Assembly: GCA_018366495.1 (NCBI GenBank)
Contig: JAGZHZ010000002.1
Coordinates: 1 to 64,000, forward strand
Length of the DNA stretch: 64,000 nt
Direction: 5' to 3'
DNA from: Clostridiales bacterium
GTDB lineage: Bacteria > Bacillota > Clostridia > Lachnospirales > Lachnospiraceae
Shown: in pieces, positions 1 through 8,841 of the stretch
Numbering within the stretch: position 1 is the first letter of the stretch
Layout: the number at the start of each line of letters is the position of its first letter
Translations under genes and position numbers: made by a program
Notes under the pieces: model-generated
Databases searched by the model: none
Seen by the model: only the letters and a program-made list of their open reading frames with translations
Told to the model about the DNA's origin: nothing

Positions 1-53
1 GCGCCTTTTCAGCGTATGATTCTAGCAATTTATACACAACAAAAGCAAAAAGA

Positions 54-91
54 GGGATGTGAAAAAACTCAATCGAGTTTTTTCACATCCC
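54..91 (-). terminator. Intrinsic terminator downstream of the first GH3 gene
   Basis: A perfect inverted repeat with 17-bp arms (GGGATGTGAAAAAACTC and its complement) surrounds a 4-nt loop. On the minus strand it is followed by a T-rich run, about 40 bases after the stop codon of the GH3 gene. The plus-strand side is also T-rich, so it may stop transcription both ways. Confidence 0.85.
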
Positions 92-131
92 CTTTCTTTA
101 TTTTTTATTCTTTTCCTTTGAAAGCCTCAGA

Positions 132-2504
132 CTATTTTACATATTTTTCTGTACGCTCATCCTGAATCTGTCCTGACCAGTTCAGACCAAATCCAAAGTC
201 ATAAGTATTTCCTGCTTCATCTACATAGCATTCCATATCCTGTCCAACGTCTTCAAACTGTTCTTCCACTGTCTTCATATCAATCGGCTGCTGATTCGGC
301 AGTAAACCGGACGGTTCTGTCACACCTGCCAGAATTTCTACTGCTGCCTGGTCTGTGATGCTGTATCCTACTAAGATCACATCTGCCAATGGTTCCACTT
401 CAGACCAAACCATAGGATTGGACACTCTCATGTAAACAGCGACTGGTTTATCTCCCATTGCCTCTTTTGTCTCTTTTAACAGATCTAACATATCTGCATT
501 TGCAGCTGTTACTGTCTTTCCTTTGTAGGAACGGTTATCTACGTCATCTGTGTAGACAACTTCTCCTGTCTCAGAGCTGATAAATTCTGCTCCAGGATCA
601 CTTGCCAGAGACTGTTCTCTCGCATATTCTGCTGTGTATTCGCCATACTGTAATGTAATCGGCAGATATCCGTTTCCGCCTGCTGCTTTGTCTTCTTCGC
701 TGTATCCCATTCCACCCTGAGGCGCTTCCATACCAACGAGTGCAAAGTCTGCTTCTTCTGGATTATCTGTCACATTGTAATATTTCTCCAGAACAGATTT
801 TGTGACAGTCGATCTTGTCTCCTCTGTTGTCTCTTTTGTCCAGCGGTTATAGCTTACATAGGTGTATTCCGGAACGTATACTGTCATCTTCTCTGCTGAT
901 TTATCATACTTTTTAACAAAATTGTTTTCGTTTTTCAGCATAACAACAGATTTCAGCTGTGCATTGTATCCTGCTTCCATGAAATCTGCATTTCCAACGA
1001 TTTCTACTGACTGATCCGGATCTAAGTATGGGTCTTCAAACAGTCCCGCATTGAAGATATTTGTCAGCAGTCTTCTTGCTGATTCTGCAAATCTTGCATC
1101 TGCAAATACCTGTCCATGTTCTTCAACCATCATATCATACGCTTCCATGATAGGTCCCTTGTCATTATTTCCGCCAAATTGGTCAACACCTGACATAAGA
1201 ATCTTGTAATGACGTTCTGCTACAGTCAGATCTTCCACTCCCCAAGGAGTTGTTCCGAAAGAGTTGTCATGAGGAGCGTCTTTTGTGATTCCCCAGTCTG
1301 TACATACAACGCCATCGTAATTGTATTTTCCGCGCAGTAATTCATTAATCATATAGTTACTGTAAGAGTTGCCGACATTTTCTCCGTTTTCACTCTGCTC
1401 ATATGAGATTGTATAGTAAGGCATAACTGCGGATGCCATTCCTGTACCGCCTTCCAGATTGAATGCGCCGTTTACAAATACATCAATATGCTCCTGGATG
1501 TTATTTCCTGGATAAACAGCAAATTTTCCAAATCCATAATGAGCGTCACGTCCGCTTTCACCTGATCCGCCGCCTGGCCAGTGTTTTACCATGGCATTGA
1601 CCGATTCATTGCCCCATCCATTTTCACTGCCTTCTGTTGTCTGGAATCCATCTACATATGCTCTCGCCATATCAGTAGACAGCGCTGAGTTCTCGCTGAA
1701 CGTTCCATTTACACGGCTCCATCTCGGATCAGTGGAAAGGTCTACCTGTGGTGATAATGCGGTAGCAATACCAAGTGCTCTGTATTCTTTTGATACAATT
1801 TCTCCATGCTGTTTTACAATCTCAGGATCGAATGTTGCCGCTAATCCGATCATGGACGGCCACAGAGAAATATCTCCTGTATTTCCAATATTATATTCTA
1901 ATGCCATAGAAGAACTTGCAGAGTTTCTCGGGTCAGAACTGTTATTTGCCGGGATACCATATCCTACGCCTTCTACCATTGCCTGTACATTGTTTGACCA
2001 TTTTGCTGCAATTTCAGGAGATGCCACTGTTGTCACAAGAACATGGCGCAGATTGTTGTCAATCAGAGCCTCCTCTGTATTTTCAGCAACTGCTTCTTCT
2101 TCCACTGCAGTATGAGCGCTGTAAAGCATTAAGCCTGCGATCGCCTCAATTCCCTCACGTCCGTCTGAAACCATCAGATCAGCCAGTCCCTGTGCTCTTG
2201 TCTTTGTATCCAGACGCCAGTCCTCATAAGTGTCAAGTTCTCCATTGCGGTTTAAATCTTTAAATGCAAATCCATCGTCTTCCAGAAGTGTCATGCCAGA
2301 TTCATTTGAAAAGCTCAGTTTTTTTCCATCTTCCTGAGTCACAACAGAAAATCCTTTTCCTGTATCCGTCACTTCGTACTTTTTCGCTGAATCCGCGCTT
2401 GCTTCCGCTGCAAATGTTCCCATTGCCATACTAGATGCCAGCATAGCTGTCGTTGCTGCGAATGCGATTCCTCTGTTCAATTTCTTTTTCATGCTTCTTT
2501 TCAT
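132..2504 (-). CDS. Secreted glycoside hydrolase family 3 protein (beta-glucosidase-like)
   Basis: This 790-residue exported GH3 enzyme probably releases terminal beta-linked sugars outside the membrane. A Sec signal peptide covers about residues 1-33. Residues 83-94 form an EF-hand-like loop (DLNRNGELDTYE) just before the catalytic barrel. The GH3 substrate loop reads KHWPGG near 308, and the likely nucleophile is Asp403 in VVCTDWG. A C-terminal alpha/beta sandwich domain follows, without the PA14 insert seen in the second GH3 gene. AGGAGG lies 7 bases before the ATG. No lipobox or sortase motif is visible, so it is probably released. The exact substrate cannot be read from sequence. The fold assignment is firm; beta-glucosidase is the usual family activity. 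Confidence 0.9.
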   Translation of the reverse strand: MKRSMKKKLNRGIAFAATTAMLASSMAMGTFAAEASADSAKKYEVTDTGKGFSVVTQEDGKKLSFSNESGMTLLEDDGFAFKDLNRNGELDTYEDWRLDTKTRAQGLADLMVSDGREGIEAIAGLMLYSAHTAVEEEAVAENTEEALIDNNLRHVLVTTVASPEIAAKWSNNVQAMVEGVGYGIPANNSSDPRNSASSSMALEYNIGNTGDISLWPSMIGLAATFDPEIVKQHGEIVSKEYRALGIATALSPQVDLSTDPRWSRVNGTFSENSALSTDMARAYVDGFQTTEGSENGWGNESVNAMVKHWPGGGSGESGRDAHYGFGKFAVYPGNNIQEHIDVFVNGAFNLEGGTGMASAVMPYYTISYEQSENGENVGNSYSNYMINELLRGKYNYDGVVCTDWGITKDAPHDNSFGTTPWGVEDLTVAERHYKILMSGVDQFGGNNDKGPIMEAYDMMVEEHGQVFADARFAESARRLLTNIFNAGLFEDPYLDPDQSVEIVGNADFMEAGYNAQLKSVVMLKNENNFVKKYDKSAEKMTVYVPEYTYVSYNRWTKETTEETRSTVTKSVLEKYYNVTDNPEEADFALVGMEAPQGGMGYSEEDKAAGGNGYLPITLQYGEYTAEYAREQSLASDPGAEFISSETGEVVYTDDVDNRSYKGKTVTAANADMLDLLKETKEAMGDKPVAVYMRVSNPMVWSEVEPLADVILVGYSITDQAAVEILAGVTEPSGLLPNQQPIDMKTVEEQFEDVGQDMECYVDEAGNTYDFGFGLNWSGQIQDERTEKYVK

Positions 2505-2880
2505 ATACCTACCTCCTGTTTTTTTTGTTCAAAGCCCCTCCAAATCTTTGACTTAGATACAATCTTATTCTATCATATATTTGTATATTTTCCATATGTT
2601 TTTTTTGGAACATTCACTATTTTTCTTATTTTTAGCTAATTTTTTTTATTTTTTCAATATTTTTTTATATATATTTTATATTTCCCTTTCACAATTCCAT
2701 CCGCATCTATTCCAGACGTGAAGCCTCACATGACTAAATTCACAAGCCTGCGGCAGCGAATAGGAAAAAGGTCCTTGCAAAATTCCATTTTTCTTTTGCA
2801 AAGACCTTTTGATTTGTCTGATTTTAATTTTACTCTTACTTTTTATCTCAATTTTTCATTCTAGAACTTGTGACTGCTTT
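2505..2880. other. Intergenic region, 376 bp
   Basis: This very AT-rich stretch holds the 5' region of the first GH3 gene and the end of the foldase gene. A TATGAT/TAGAAT-like -10 is visible on the minus strand near 2560, but no convincing -35 accompanies it. Around 2726-2755 lies a short motif (TTTAGTCATG on the minus strand) also present near 13025. A terminator follows at 2766-2810. No small gene is evident. Confidence 0.5.
2766..2810 (-). terminator. Terminator of the foldase gene
   Basis: AAAAGGTC and TTGCAAAA arms pair with TTTTGCAA and GACCTTTT around a short loop. On the minus strand the stem is followed by CTTTTTCC, 71 bases after the foldase stop codon. Confidence 0.75.
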
Positions 2881-4149
2881 CTATCCTATATACTGAATAT
2901 CATATTCATCAGCCCACTCATGAATCATGGATGAAAATTTTTCATTTTGCGCCTGAGAAAGTAATTCAGCATGGAGGTTTTCTTTTAACGTATCGGTGTA
3001 TTCAATCGGTCCTCCCTTGATATCGGAATCATAGTATAAGATATAGACTCCGTCCGCACACACTACTGGTTCACTGATTTCTCCGATCTTTTCAACTGCC
3101 ATCGCTGTATCTACAAAATCTTTATCCCAGAAAATACTGTCTTTATGTACGCTGTATCCGACATAATTTGTGTCTGAAGCATCCACACTGTATTCTTTGA
3201 TCAGATCTTCAAATGATTCTTTCTCTTTAAATTTCTTTTCGATTTCATCCACTGTATCCTGTACTTCTTCCAGAATTTCACCCTTTAACTGCTGAATTTC
3301 TTTTTCCTGCTGCGCATTTGCTGCTGTAGCGTCGGCTGCTGTTGCATCAGAATACATCAGTTCCTGAAGTTCTCCTAATTTTTCTTCATCTGCATCCAGA
3401 CGGATATGGGTAAAATAACGATATCCCTCCGGAATATAATAAGAACCATTTGATCCATATGCTGCAATTGCCTGCTCATACAGAGGAACATTGTCCGCAA
3501 AAGATTCCTGATCCAAAGCTACATACTCCTCATATGTCTCTTTTACTTCTTCATCTGAAACGGATACATCTGCAATGCAGTATTCCTGCAGGCGACGAAA
3601 TACCTCATCATTTTTCATCTGTTCAAACAGCATATCGCTTGTAGCATATCCATACTGAGCCATTGTTTCTTTTGCTTTCTCTTCTGCATCTTTTTCTTCC
3701 AAAGAAGCATCCTGCGCCATATACAGCGATTTATAAATCTCAAATGACTCATCCCACTGTTCCTGCGCCTGTTTCTTCAGCCCTTCCAGCTCCTCTTCTG
3801 TGAATTCATCCAGCTTCAATTCCTGTGCTTTTAATTCTGTAATTCTCAGTTGAACCAGCATGTTCATAGCTGTATCTACAATGTGATTCTGAACAGTTTC
3901 ATCTGTTGTATCATATCCGTTACTCTGATACTGCTGTAAAATATACTGTGTCATGGCTACCAGCTCGGACTGATAAATTTCTTCCCCTTCCACAGTTGCC
4001 ATTACCGGATCTTTTTCTGCCTCTGCGTCTTTTTCTGTTGTTGCCTCTGTTGTTTTTTCCGTCTCCTGACTTTCTGCTGATACTGCTGTTCCTGTAAAGA
4101 TCATGCCTGTCGCAAGCACACATGCAAGCATTCTCATTCTTTTTTTCAT
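2881..4149 (-). CDS. Secreted SurA/PrsA-type peptidyl-prolyl isomerase (parvulin family)
   Basis: This 422-residue exported protein probably folds secreted proteins at the outer face of the membrane. A signal peptide (about 1-25, ending TAVSA) precedes an acidic T/E-rich linker. A SurA-N-like helical domain starts near residue 48 (VMATVEGEEIYQSEL). A C-terminal PpiC-like rotamase region includes GEISEPVVCADGVYILYY. The mature N-terminus shows no lipobox cysteine, unlike classic PrsA lipoproteins, although a cysteine lies inside the signal core. It sits alone between the two GH3 genes, each with its own terminator, so it may be transcribed singly. The family call is good; whether the rotamase site is active is unknown. 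Confidence 0.8.
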   Translation of the reverse strand: MKKRMRMLACVLATGMIFTGTAVSAESQETEKTTEATTEKDAEAEKDPVMATVEGEEIYQSELVAMTQYILQQYQSNGYDTTDETVQNHIVDTAMNMLVQLRITELKAQELKLDEFTEEELEGLKKQAQEQWDESFEIYKSLYMAQDASLEEKDAEEKAKETMAQYGYATSDMLFEQMKNDEVFRRLQEYCIADVSVSDEEVKETYEEYVALDQESFADNVPLYEQAIAAYGSNGSYYIPEGYRYFTHIRLDADEEKLGELQELMYSDATAADATAANAQQEKEIQQLKGEILEEVQDTVDEIEKKFKEKESFEDLIKEYSVDASDTNYVGYSVHKDSIFWDKDFVDTAMAVEKIGEISEPVVCADGVYILYYDSDIKGGPIEYTDTLKENLHAELLSQAQNEKFSSMIHEWADEYDIQYIG

Positions 4150-4384
4150 CCTAAATACCTCCGTTATCAGAGTTGTCCTCTCTCTTTTTTTCTATTTCAC
4201 ATTTTACCTCTTTTCTTTTTGTTATTCCATACAATTTTTTCTCATATATGTTGGATTTTTATTAATTTTTTCTACTTTTTATTTTTTTTCAAATTTTTTT
4301 TCGACGTTTTCTACAATTTTTTATTTCTCCCATCCCGCAGTTGAGTTCTGATCTCATACTCTTTTAAAGTTACTTCGCAAAAAT

Positions 4385-4406
4385 CCCATTCGCTTTAGCT
4401 TATGGG
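4385..4406. repeat. Interrupted palindrome resembling the one at 26172
   Basis: The 22-bp unit has outer arms CCCAT/ATGGG and a core GCTTTAGC. Read on the minus strand its plan is CCCA, N3, GC, TAAA, GC, N3, TGGG. The element at 26172-26193 has the same length, outer arms and TAAA loop. It may be a REP-like or IS200/IS605-end-like remnant. Confidence 0.4.
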
Positions 4407-4490
4407 TAGTTCACTCTCATATATACTTAGATTTTCTTTTATTTCTCTGATATTTTCTGACATTTCCTTTCCCATTTCAGGCGCTATTTA

Positions 4491-4535
4491 AAAATCAGAC
4501 GGGGCGCCATTTTTCTGGCTCATCCGTCTGATTTT
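4491..4535 (-). terminator. Terminator of the second GH3 gene
   Basis: AAAATCAGACGG pairs with CCGTCTGATTTT across a loop of about 21 nt. On the minus strand the second arm runs into ATTTTTAAAT shortly after the GH3 stop codon. Confidence 0.75.
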
Positions 4536-4543
4536 CTAAAATC

Positions 4544-7500
4544 TTATTTTACTGCTACAGTCTCTGATAATGGCAGGTTATCCGATGCCGTTCCTACATA
4601 AATCACACGTTCTCCCGTCGCAACAGTCCATTTGTCCTTCGTGCCGTCTTCATTTTCATTATATTCTGTCTGAAGAACGTTCCAGTAGGACAGAGATCTC
4701 TCAGAAATCTGAATAGTGATTGTCTGGCTTTCTCCCGGCATCAAAACGTCGGTGCGGTCAAATCCGCAAAGCTGGATTTCTGCTGACATAATACCTTCTG
4801 GAACATCTGCTTCGCCCAGATATACCTGTGCAACTTCTGCGCCTGCTGTGTTTCCTGTATTTGTGACTGTAAAAGTCACATCATATCCATACTCTGCATC
4901 CGGCGTTTTTTCTACTTTCAGATCAGAATATTCAAATGTTGTATAGCTCAATCCATGTCCAAAATCAAATGCCGGTTCTACATCATTTTTGTCATACCAG
5001 CGATATCCCATATAGATACCTTCTGCTACGGTTGCATCTTTTAAATTTTCAGAAAGACCATTTGAAATACGTTCTAAATTCTCTCCTGTTGCTGTGTTAA
5101 ATGCTTCCTGTGAATAAGAAATAGAAGTATCTGTTCCTTTTTTATGGAATGTGATCGGCAGTTTTCCACTCGGGCTGACTTCTCCCAGAAGCAGATCTGC
5201 TGTTGCTGTTCCTCCTGCCTGACCTGCAAACCACATTTCTAAGACTGCATCTACTTCGTCCGCCCATCCATTTCCCTCTGGGAAATATGTGTCATCACAA
5301 AGTGCAATATTACTTGCCGTGTTCAGTACCACAATCACTTGATTTCCATTTTCTTCTGCAGCATCAATTACATCTCTGAGCAATTTTAACTGGTCTTCCG
5401 CAAGAGCGCGGCTTGCCGGAATCACTTCTTCATCAGAAGGTTCCTCCCAAGGCATTCCCCCGCCGCCTTCGCTATTTCCAGTCGTATTGTCATATGCAAA
5501 GAAAATTACTTTATCATTTTCTTTTGCAGCCTGAACAGCCGCCTCGCAGTCACTCTCTGGCTGTCCTGCCGGAATCCATGAGAGACGAATCTGCATATCT
5601 TTTATATCAGCCAGATCTGTCGGCATATCAATTCCTGTAATTTCTATTTTATATCGCTTTCCTGCTTCCAGACTCATTGTGACAGCATTTCCGATTCCCA
5701 TACCTTCGCGTGAAGAAATCAGATTGTTCCATCCCCACTGAGTCCCCTGGCGGTTTCCTGCGCCTGAACTTACAGACTGTCCGTCAATCTTACAGTTTAC
5801 ACTGCCTCCGATAGACTGTAAAATAAAAGAATAATCGCCTGATTCTGGAACTTCCAGCCATCCTGTCCATGTATACGCTTCTCCATTTGAGATTGCATTT
5901 CCAGGTAAAACAGCATTTTCCTCAGATGCGTTTTCAAAATCTCTTCTTCCGTCAGTATGAATTCCTGCTGTAAAATCAATCACAGGATCAATTCCTGCTA
6001 CTTCATCCAGATCATATACTTCTCCGGATTCCTGATCTTTTACCATAAAATATGCCTTTTTTGTATTAGAAATATCCTGTACATACACTGATTCATTGGT
6101 CAGCCCATTTGCCGCCCAGATATCAGAAGATGCAAATACACCTGTTCCATCTGGTCCCGGAACAAATTCCGGCAATTCATTGCTTTCGGTCTCTGCCTCT
6201 GTCTCCTCCTGTGCTGCTCCAGGAGGTCCAAACATACCGCCGGAATTTTCAGCCACCACGCCGTATGTGCGCACAAATCCATGTTCCTCTCCATCTTCTG
6301 ATGTATAGATATATTCTTCTGGAACAGTTGTTCCTACTAAATCCAGTCCTGCGTAAACAGAAATATTTGCATCTTCTCCCACAATTTTCTGTATCGCTTC
6401 ATATGGACTGTCAATATAATTTACAACACCATAGGAGCGCTCTGCACCTGTGCCTGTAAAAGCATACGATGCACCCATGCCGATCATTGCAACAGAATTT
6501 TCACCTGTATAATCTTCATTTGTCAGCGGAAGAGCATTATTATTGTTCTGAAGCAAAACAGCGCCGCTCTCAGCAATTTCTTTTACAACATCATTTGCCG
6601 CATCCATATATTCATCTGTATACTCTTCTTCATAACTGTTAATCAGTGTAATTGCAGTGGAGGCGTCCGCACAATCTCTGTTGACATCACGTTTCACGCG
6701 CATCTCTCCGTCTGCTTCATACATATTAGAGAAAGAATAATACAGGTATCCTGCTGTTCCGTAGGCATACAGATTATCTTTTACATTCTGTACAATCGTG
6801 TCAAATGTTCCTTCTCCGGCTGCGATTGCTGCTTCAATATTTTCTTTTGTATTATTTCCTGCTGAAGGCATTGCCATTGTATTTCCCTGGAAAGCGCTCA
6901 TCTCTTTCTGTCCGCCCCAGTCACAGCAGATCATTCCTTTAAATCCGACGATATCGCGCAGGACATCTAAATTAATATAATCATTGCTGTCTGTAAATTC
7001 TCCATTTTCTTCCGTAAATCCTGGAACTTCAATGCTGTTGTATGTCGTCATCACAGAAGCGGCATTTCCCTTTTTAATCGCATATTCAAACGAAGTCACA
7101 TAGAATTCGTGGAATGTCTGCTCATCAATGGAAACATTGACGCCTGTGTCGCCGTTCGTGCCATATCCTGCATAGTGTTTGATCATTGCCGCTACACCTT
7201 CAGACTGTACTCCTGCTACCTGCTGTGCGCCAAGCATTCCCGTCAAAAAAGGATCTTCCCCCATTGTATCTTTCGTTCTGTTCCAGTGACCTGTACGCAC
7301 GACATCCATCTGCGTTCCAAGCTGGAAATTTGATCCGATGATACGATTATCGGCTCCTTCCACTTGTCCATAAGCATATGCCAGTTCTTCGCTGAATGTT
7401 GATCCCAGAGACATATTGACTGGAAATCCTGTCGTCTCATAGATGGATGTGACACCCGCCGGTCCATCATGATAAAAGGACTCCGGCACGCCCAGTTCCG

Positions 7501-7843
7501 GACATCCTGTCGCATATCCCGGATTTCCCTGAATGGCCGTCTTGTCATTATTTCCAGCAATCATTGTATAGAAACAATCCGTGTCTCCATCTGCCAGCAA
7601 TGTATTTACGATCGCGTCCACGGTCATTTCTATTTCTTCTTCTGTCATGGCAAGTCCTTTTTCTAATGCCTCTTTGCTGTAAGAATCAGGATAAGATACT
7701 GTTGTATCTGAATTCTCTGCTTCTGCCGATGAAGCTTCTGTAAGATTCGCTTCATGTGCGGCTGTCTCTTCTGCATTTACAGGTATTGTCCCCCATACCA
7801 TACTCGATGCAATCCCAAGTGCTACTACGTTCTTTAATTTCAT
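4544..7843 (-). CDS. Secreted multidomain GH3 glycosidase with PA14 insert and Fn3-like C-terminus
   Basis: This is a large exported GH3 enzyme of 1099 residues. I start it at 7843, not at the in-frame ATG at 7900. The later ATG begins a normal signal peptide (MKLKNVVALG... to about residue 24) and is preceded by GGAGAAGGAAG. The GH3 barrel covers about 50-420, with KHYAGYG near 222 and nucleophile Asp308 in MICCDWGG. The alpha/beta sandwich is interrupted by a PA14-like carbohydrate-binding insert (about 610-760, including WTGWLEVPESGDYSF). A fibronectin-III-like domain ends the protein (about 970-1090). The PA14 insert often sits near the active site and limits chain length. No wall anchor is visible. 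The substrate is unknown. Confidence 0.88.
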   Translation of the reverse strand: MKLKNVVALGIASSMVWGTIPVNAEETAAHEANLTEASSAEAENSDTTVSYPDSYSKEALEKGLAMTEEEIEMTVDAIVNTLLADGDTDCFYTMIAGNNDKTAIQGNPGYATGCPELGVPESFYHDGPAGVTSIYETTGFPVNMSLGSTFSEELAYAYGQVEGADNRIIGSNFQLGTQMDVVRTGHWNRTKDTMGEDPFLTGMLGAQQVAGVQSEGVAAMIKHYAGYGTNGDTGVNVSIDEQTFHEFYVTSFEYAIKKGNAASVMTTYNSIEVPGFTEENGEFTDSNDYINLDVLRDIVGFKGMICCDWGGQKEMSAFQGNTMAMPSAGNNTKENIEAAIAAGEGTFDTIVQNVKDNLYAYGTAGYLYYSFSNMYEADGEMRVKRDVNRDCADASTAITLINSYEEEYTDEYMDAANDVVKEIAESGAVLLQNNNNALPLTNEDYTGENSVAMIGMGASYAFTGTGAERSYGVVNYIDSPYEAIQKIVGEDANISVYAGLDLVGTTVPEEYIYTSEDGEEHGFVRTYGVVAENSGGMFGPPGAAQEETEAETESNELPEFVPGPDGTGVFASSDIWAANGLTNESVYVQDISNTKKAYFMVKDQESGEVYDLDEVAGIDPVIDFTAGIHTDGRRDFENASEENAVLPGNAISNGEAYTWTGWLEVPESGDYSFILQSIGGSVNCKIDGQSVSSGAGNRQGTQWGWNNLISSREGMGIGNAVTMSLEAGKRYKIEITGIDMPTDLADIKDMQIRLSWIPAGQPESDCEAAVQAAKENDKVIFFAYDNTTGNSEGGGGMPWEEPSDEEVIPASRALAEDQLKLLRDVIDAAEENGNQVIVVLNTASNIALCDDTYFPEGNGWADEVDAVLEMWFAGQAGGTATADLLLGEVSPSGKLPITFHKKGTDTSISYSQEAFNTATGENLERISNGLSENLKDATVAEGIYMGYRWYDKNDVEPAFDFGHGLSYTTFEYSDLKVEKTPDAEYGYDVTFTVTNTGNTAGAEVAQVYLGEADVPEGIMSAEIQLCGFDRTDVLMPGESQTITIQISERSLSYWNVLQTEYNENEDGTKDKWTVATGERVIYVGTASDNLPLSETVAVK

Positions 7844-7992
7844 CTTCCTTCTCCTCTCTCTTGGTTTTTCTCGTCTTATTGATATAATTGATTTTAGCAC
7901 TTTTTCTCTTTTTCATTAATCTTTCCAATCGCCTTTTCACACCTTAAAACATACCTTTCGCACTTTTCTTTCATTTAAATTATATAATTTTT

Positions 7993-8042
7993 ATATTGAC
8001 CACATGATTTATGATGTATATAATAGACCATGTGGTCAATAT
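7993..8042 (+). promoter_or_regulatory. Consensus promoter framed by a 14-bp perfect inverted repeat
   Basis: TTGACC (7996-8001), a 17-bp spacer and TATAAT (8019-8024) form a near-perfect promoter for the alarmone synthetase pair. Arms ATATTGACCACATG (7993-8006) and CATGTGGTCAATAT (8029-8042) are exact inverted repeats 22 bp apart. One covers the -35 and the other lies over the start region. The right arm also belongs to a shorter palindrome (AGACCATGTGGTCAA), a form typical of TetR-type operators. No candidate repressor gene is in the window. Confidence 0.8.
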
Positions 8043-8145
8043 TTATTTTTAGAATAAATATGCTTTTCTGGAAGCAGCGAAAACGAACTATTCGTATAGA
8101 AATATTGGATTTCATATTAGATCGCAAAATAGCAGGAGGAATATA

Positions 8146-8841
8146 ATGGATTGCGCTGAAGAAAATGTTACTTTTAATAAGTTAATTACATTAGAAGAAC
8201 CTCAAAAGTTCGTTGAATCAGCTTATCCTTTCATGAAGCTGATGATGCAGTATCAATGTGCCATGCTGGAAGTTCAGACAAAATTTGAAGTGTTGAACCA
8301 GCAGCTTTCTCTTGAAAGTGACAGGAATCCTATTGAATCTATTTCCTGCCGTCTAAAAAAAACTATCAGCATTATTGAAAAACTGAAACGCAAAAATCTT
8401 GCAATTTCTTTAGAAAGCGTCGAAAAGTATTTATATGATGTTGCCGGAGTTCGAGTAATTTGCTCATTTACAAATGATATTTACCAGCTTGCAGACAAAA
8501 TCTGTTCCCAGGATGATATTCATTTAATTAAAAAGAAAGATTATATTGAATCTCCTAAGGAAAATGGCTATCGCAGTCTTCATTTGATTGTGGAAATTCC
8601 TGTTTTTTTTGCGGATGAGAAAAAATGGATACCAGTCGAAGTACAATTCCGTACGATTGCAATGGATTTTTGGGCAAGTATTGAACATAAAGTTCACTAT
8701 AAAAAAAATCTTGGTCAAAAAACTGCAGATATTTCAGAAAAGCTGCGCATCTGTGCCGAAGGGATTCATTCCCTTGATCTGCAGATGCAGGAAATCGGAG
8801 AATTTATAGAAATGCACCGCGGAGAGGAGTCTAAAGAATGA
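8146..8841 (+). CDS. Small alarmone synthetase (RelA/SpoT nucleotidyltransferase domain)
   Basis: This 231-residue cytoplasmic protein should transfer pyrophosphate from ATP to GDP or GTP, making (p)ppGpp. It has only the RelA/SpoT synthetase domain and no HD hydrolase, TGS or ACT domain, as in RelQ/RelP-type enzymes. Visible motifs are CRLKKTIS (68-75), DVAGVR (98-103), GYRSLH (141-146), VEVQFRT (164-170) and EHKVHY (180-185), so the active site looks complete. AGGAGG lies 6 bases before the ATG. Its stop overlaps the start of the antiporter gene (ATGA), implying translational coupling. It is the first gene behind the palindrome-framed promoter. A toxic SAS variant is less likely because no antitoxin is adjacent. 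Confidence 0.88.
   Translation: MDCAEENVTFNKLITLEEPQKFVESAYPFMKLMMQYQCAMLEVQTKFEVLNQQLSLESDRNPIESISCRLKKTISIIEKLKRKNLAISLESVEKYLYDVAGVRVICSFTNDIYQLADKICSQDDIHLIKKKDYIESPKENGYRSLHLIVEIPVFFADEKKWIPVEVQFRTIAMDFWASIEHKVHYKKNLGQKTADISEKLRICAEGIHSLDLQMQEIGEFIEMHRGEESKE

Larger units (their letters stand above)
4150..4543. other. Intergenic region, 394 bp
   Basis: A very T-rich stretch follows the foldase start. It also contains a 22-bp interrupted palindrome (4385-4406) and the GH3-2 terminator (4491-4535). No further ORF with coding character is seen. Confidence 0.5.

Noticed and set aside
1591..2263. Open frames of 115 and 174 codons on the plus strand inside the first GH3 gene
   Set aside because: They are antisense to a clear GH3 coding sequence, have no ribosome sites and show low-complexity serine/leucine-rich composition.
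7995..8040. Reading the inverted repeat as an intrinsic terminator
   Set aside because: The 22-nt gap contains a perfect -10 element, no T run follows as in a terminator, and the spacing places the arms over promoter positions.
8146..8841. ToxSAS-type toxin
   Set aside because: The synthetase motifs are of the ordinary RelQ/RelP kind and the partner gene is a large antiporter, not an antitoxin.
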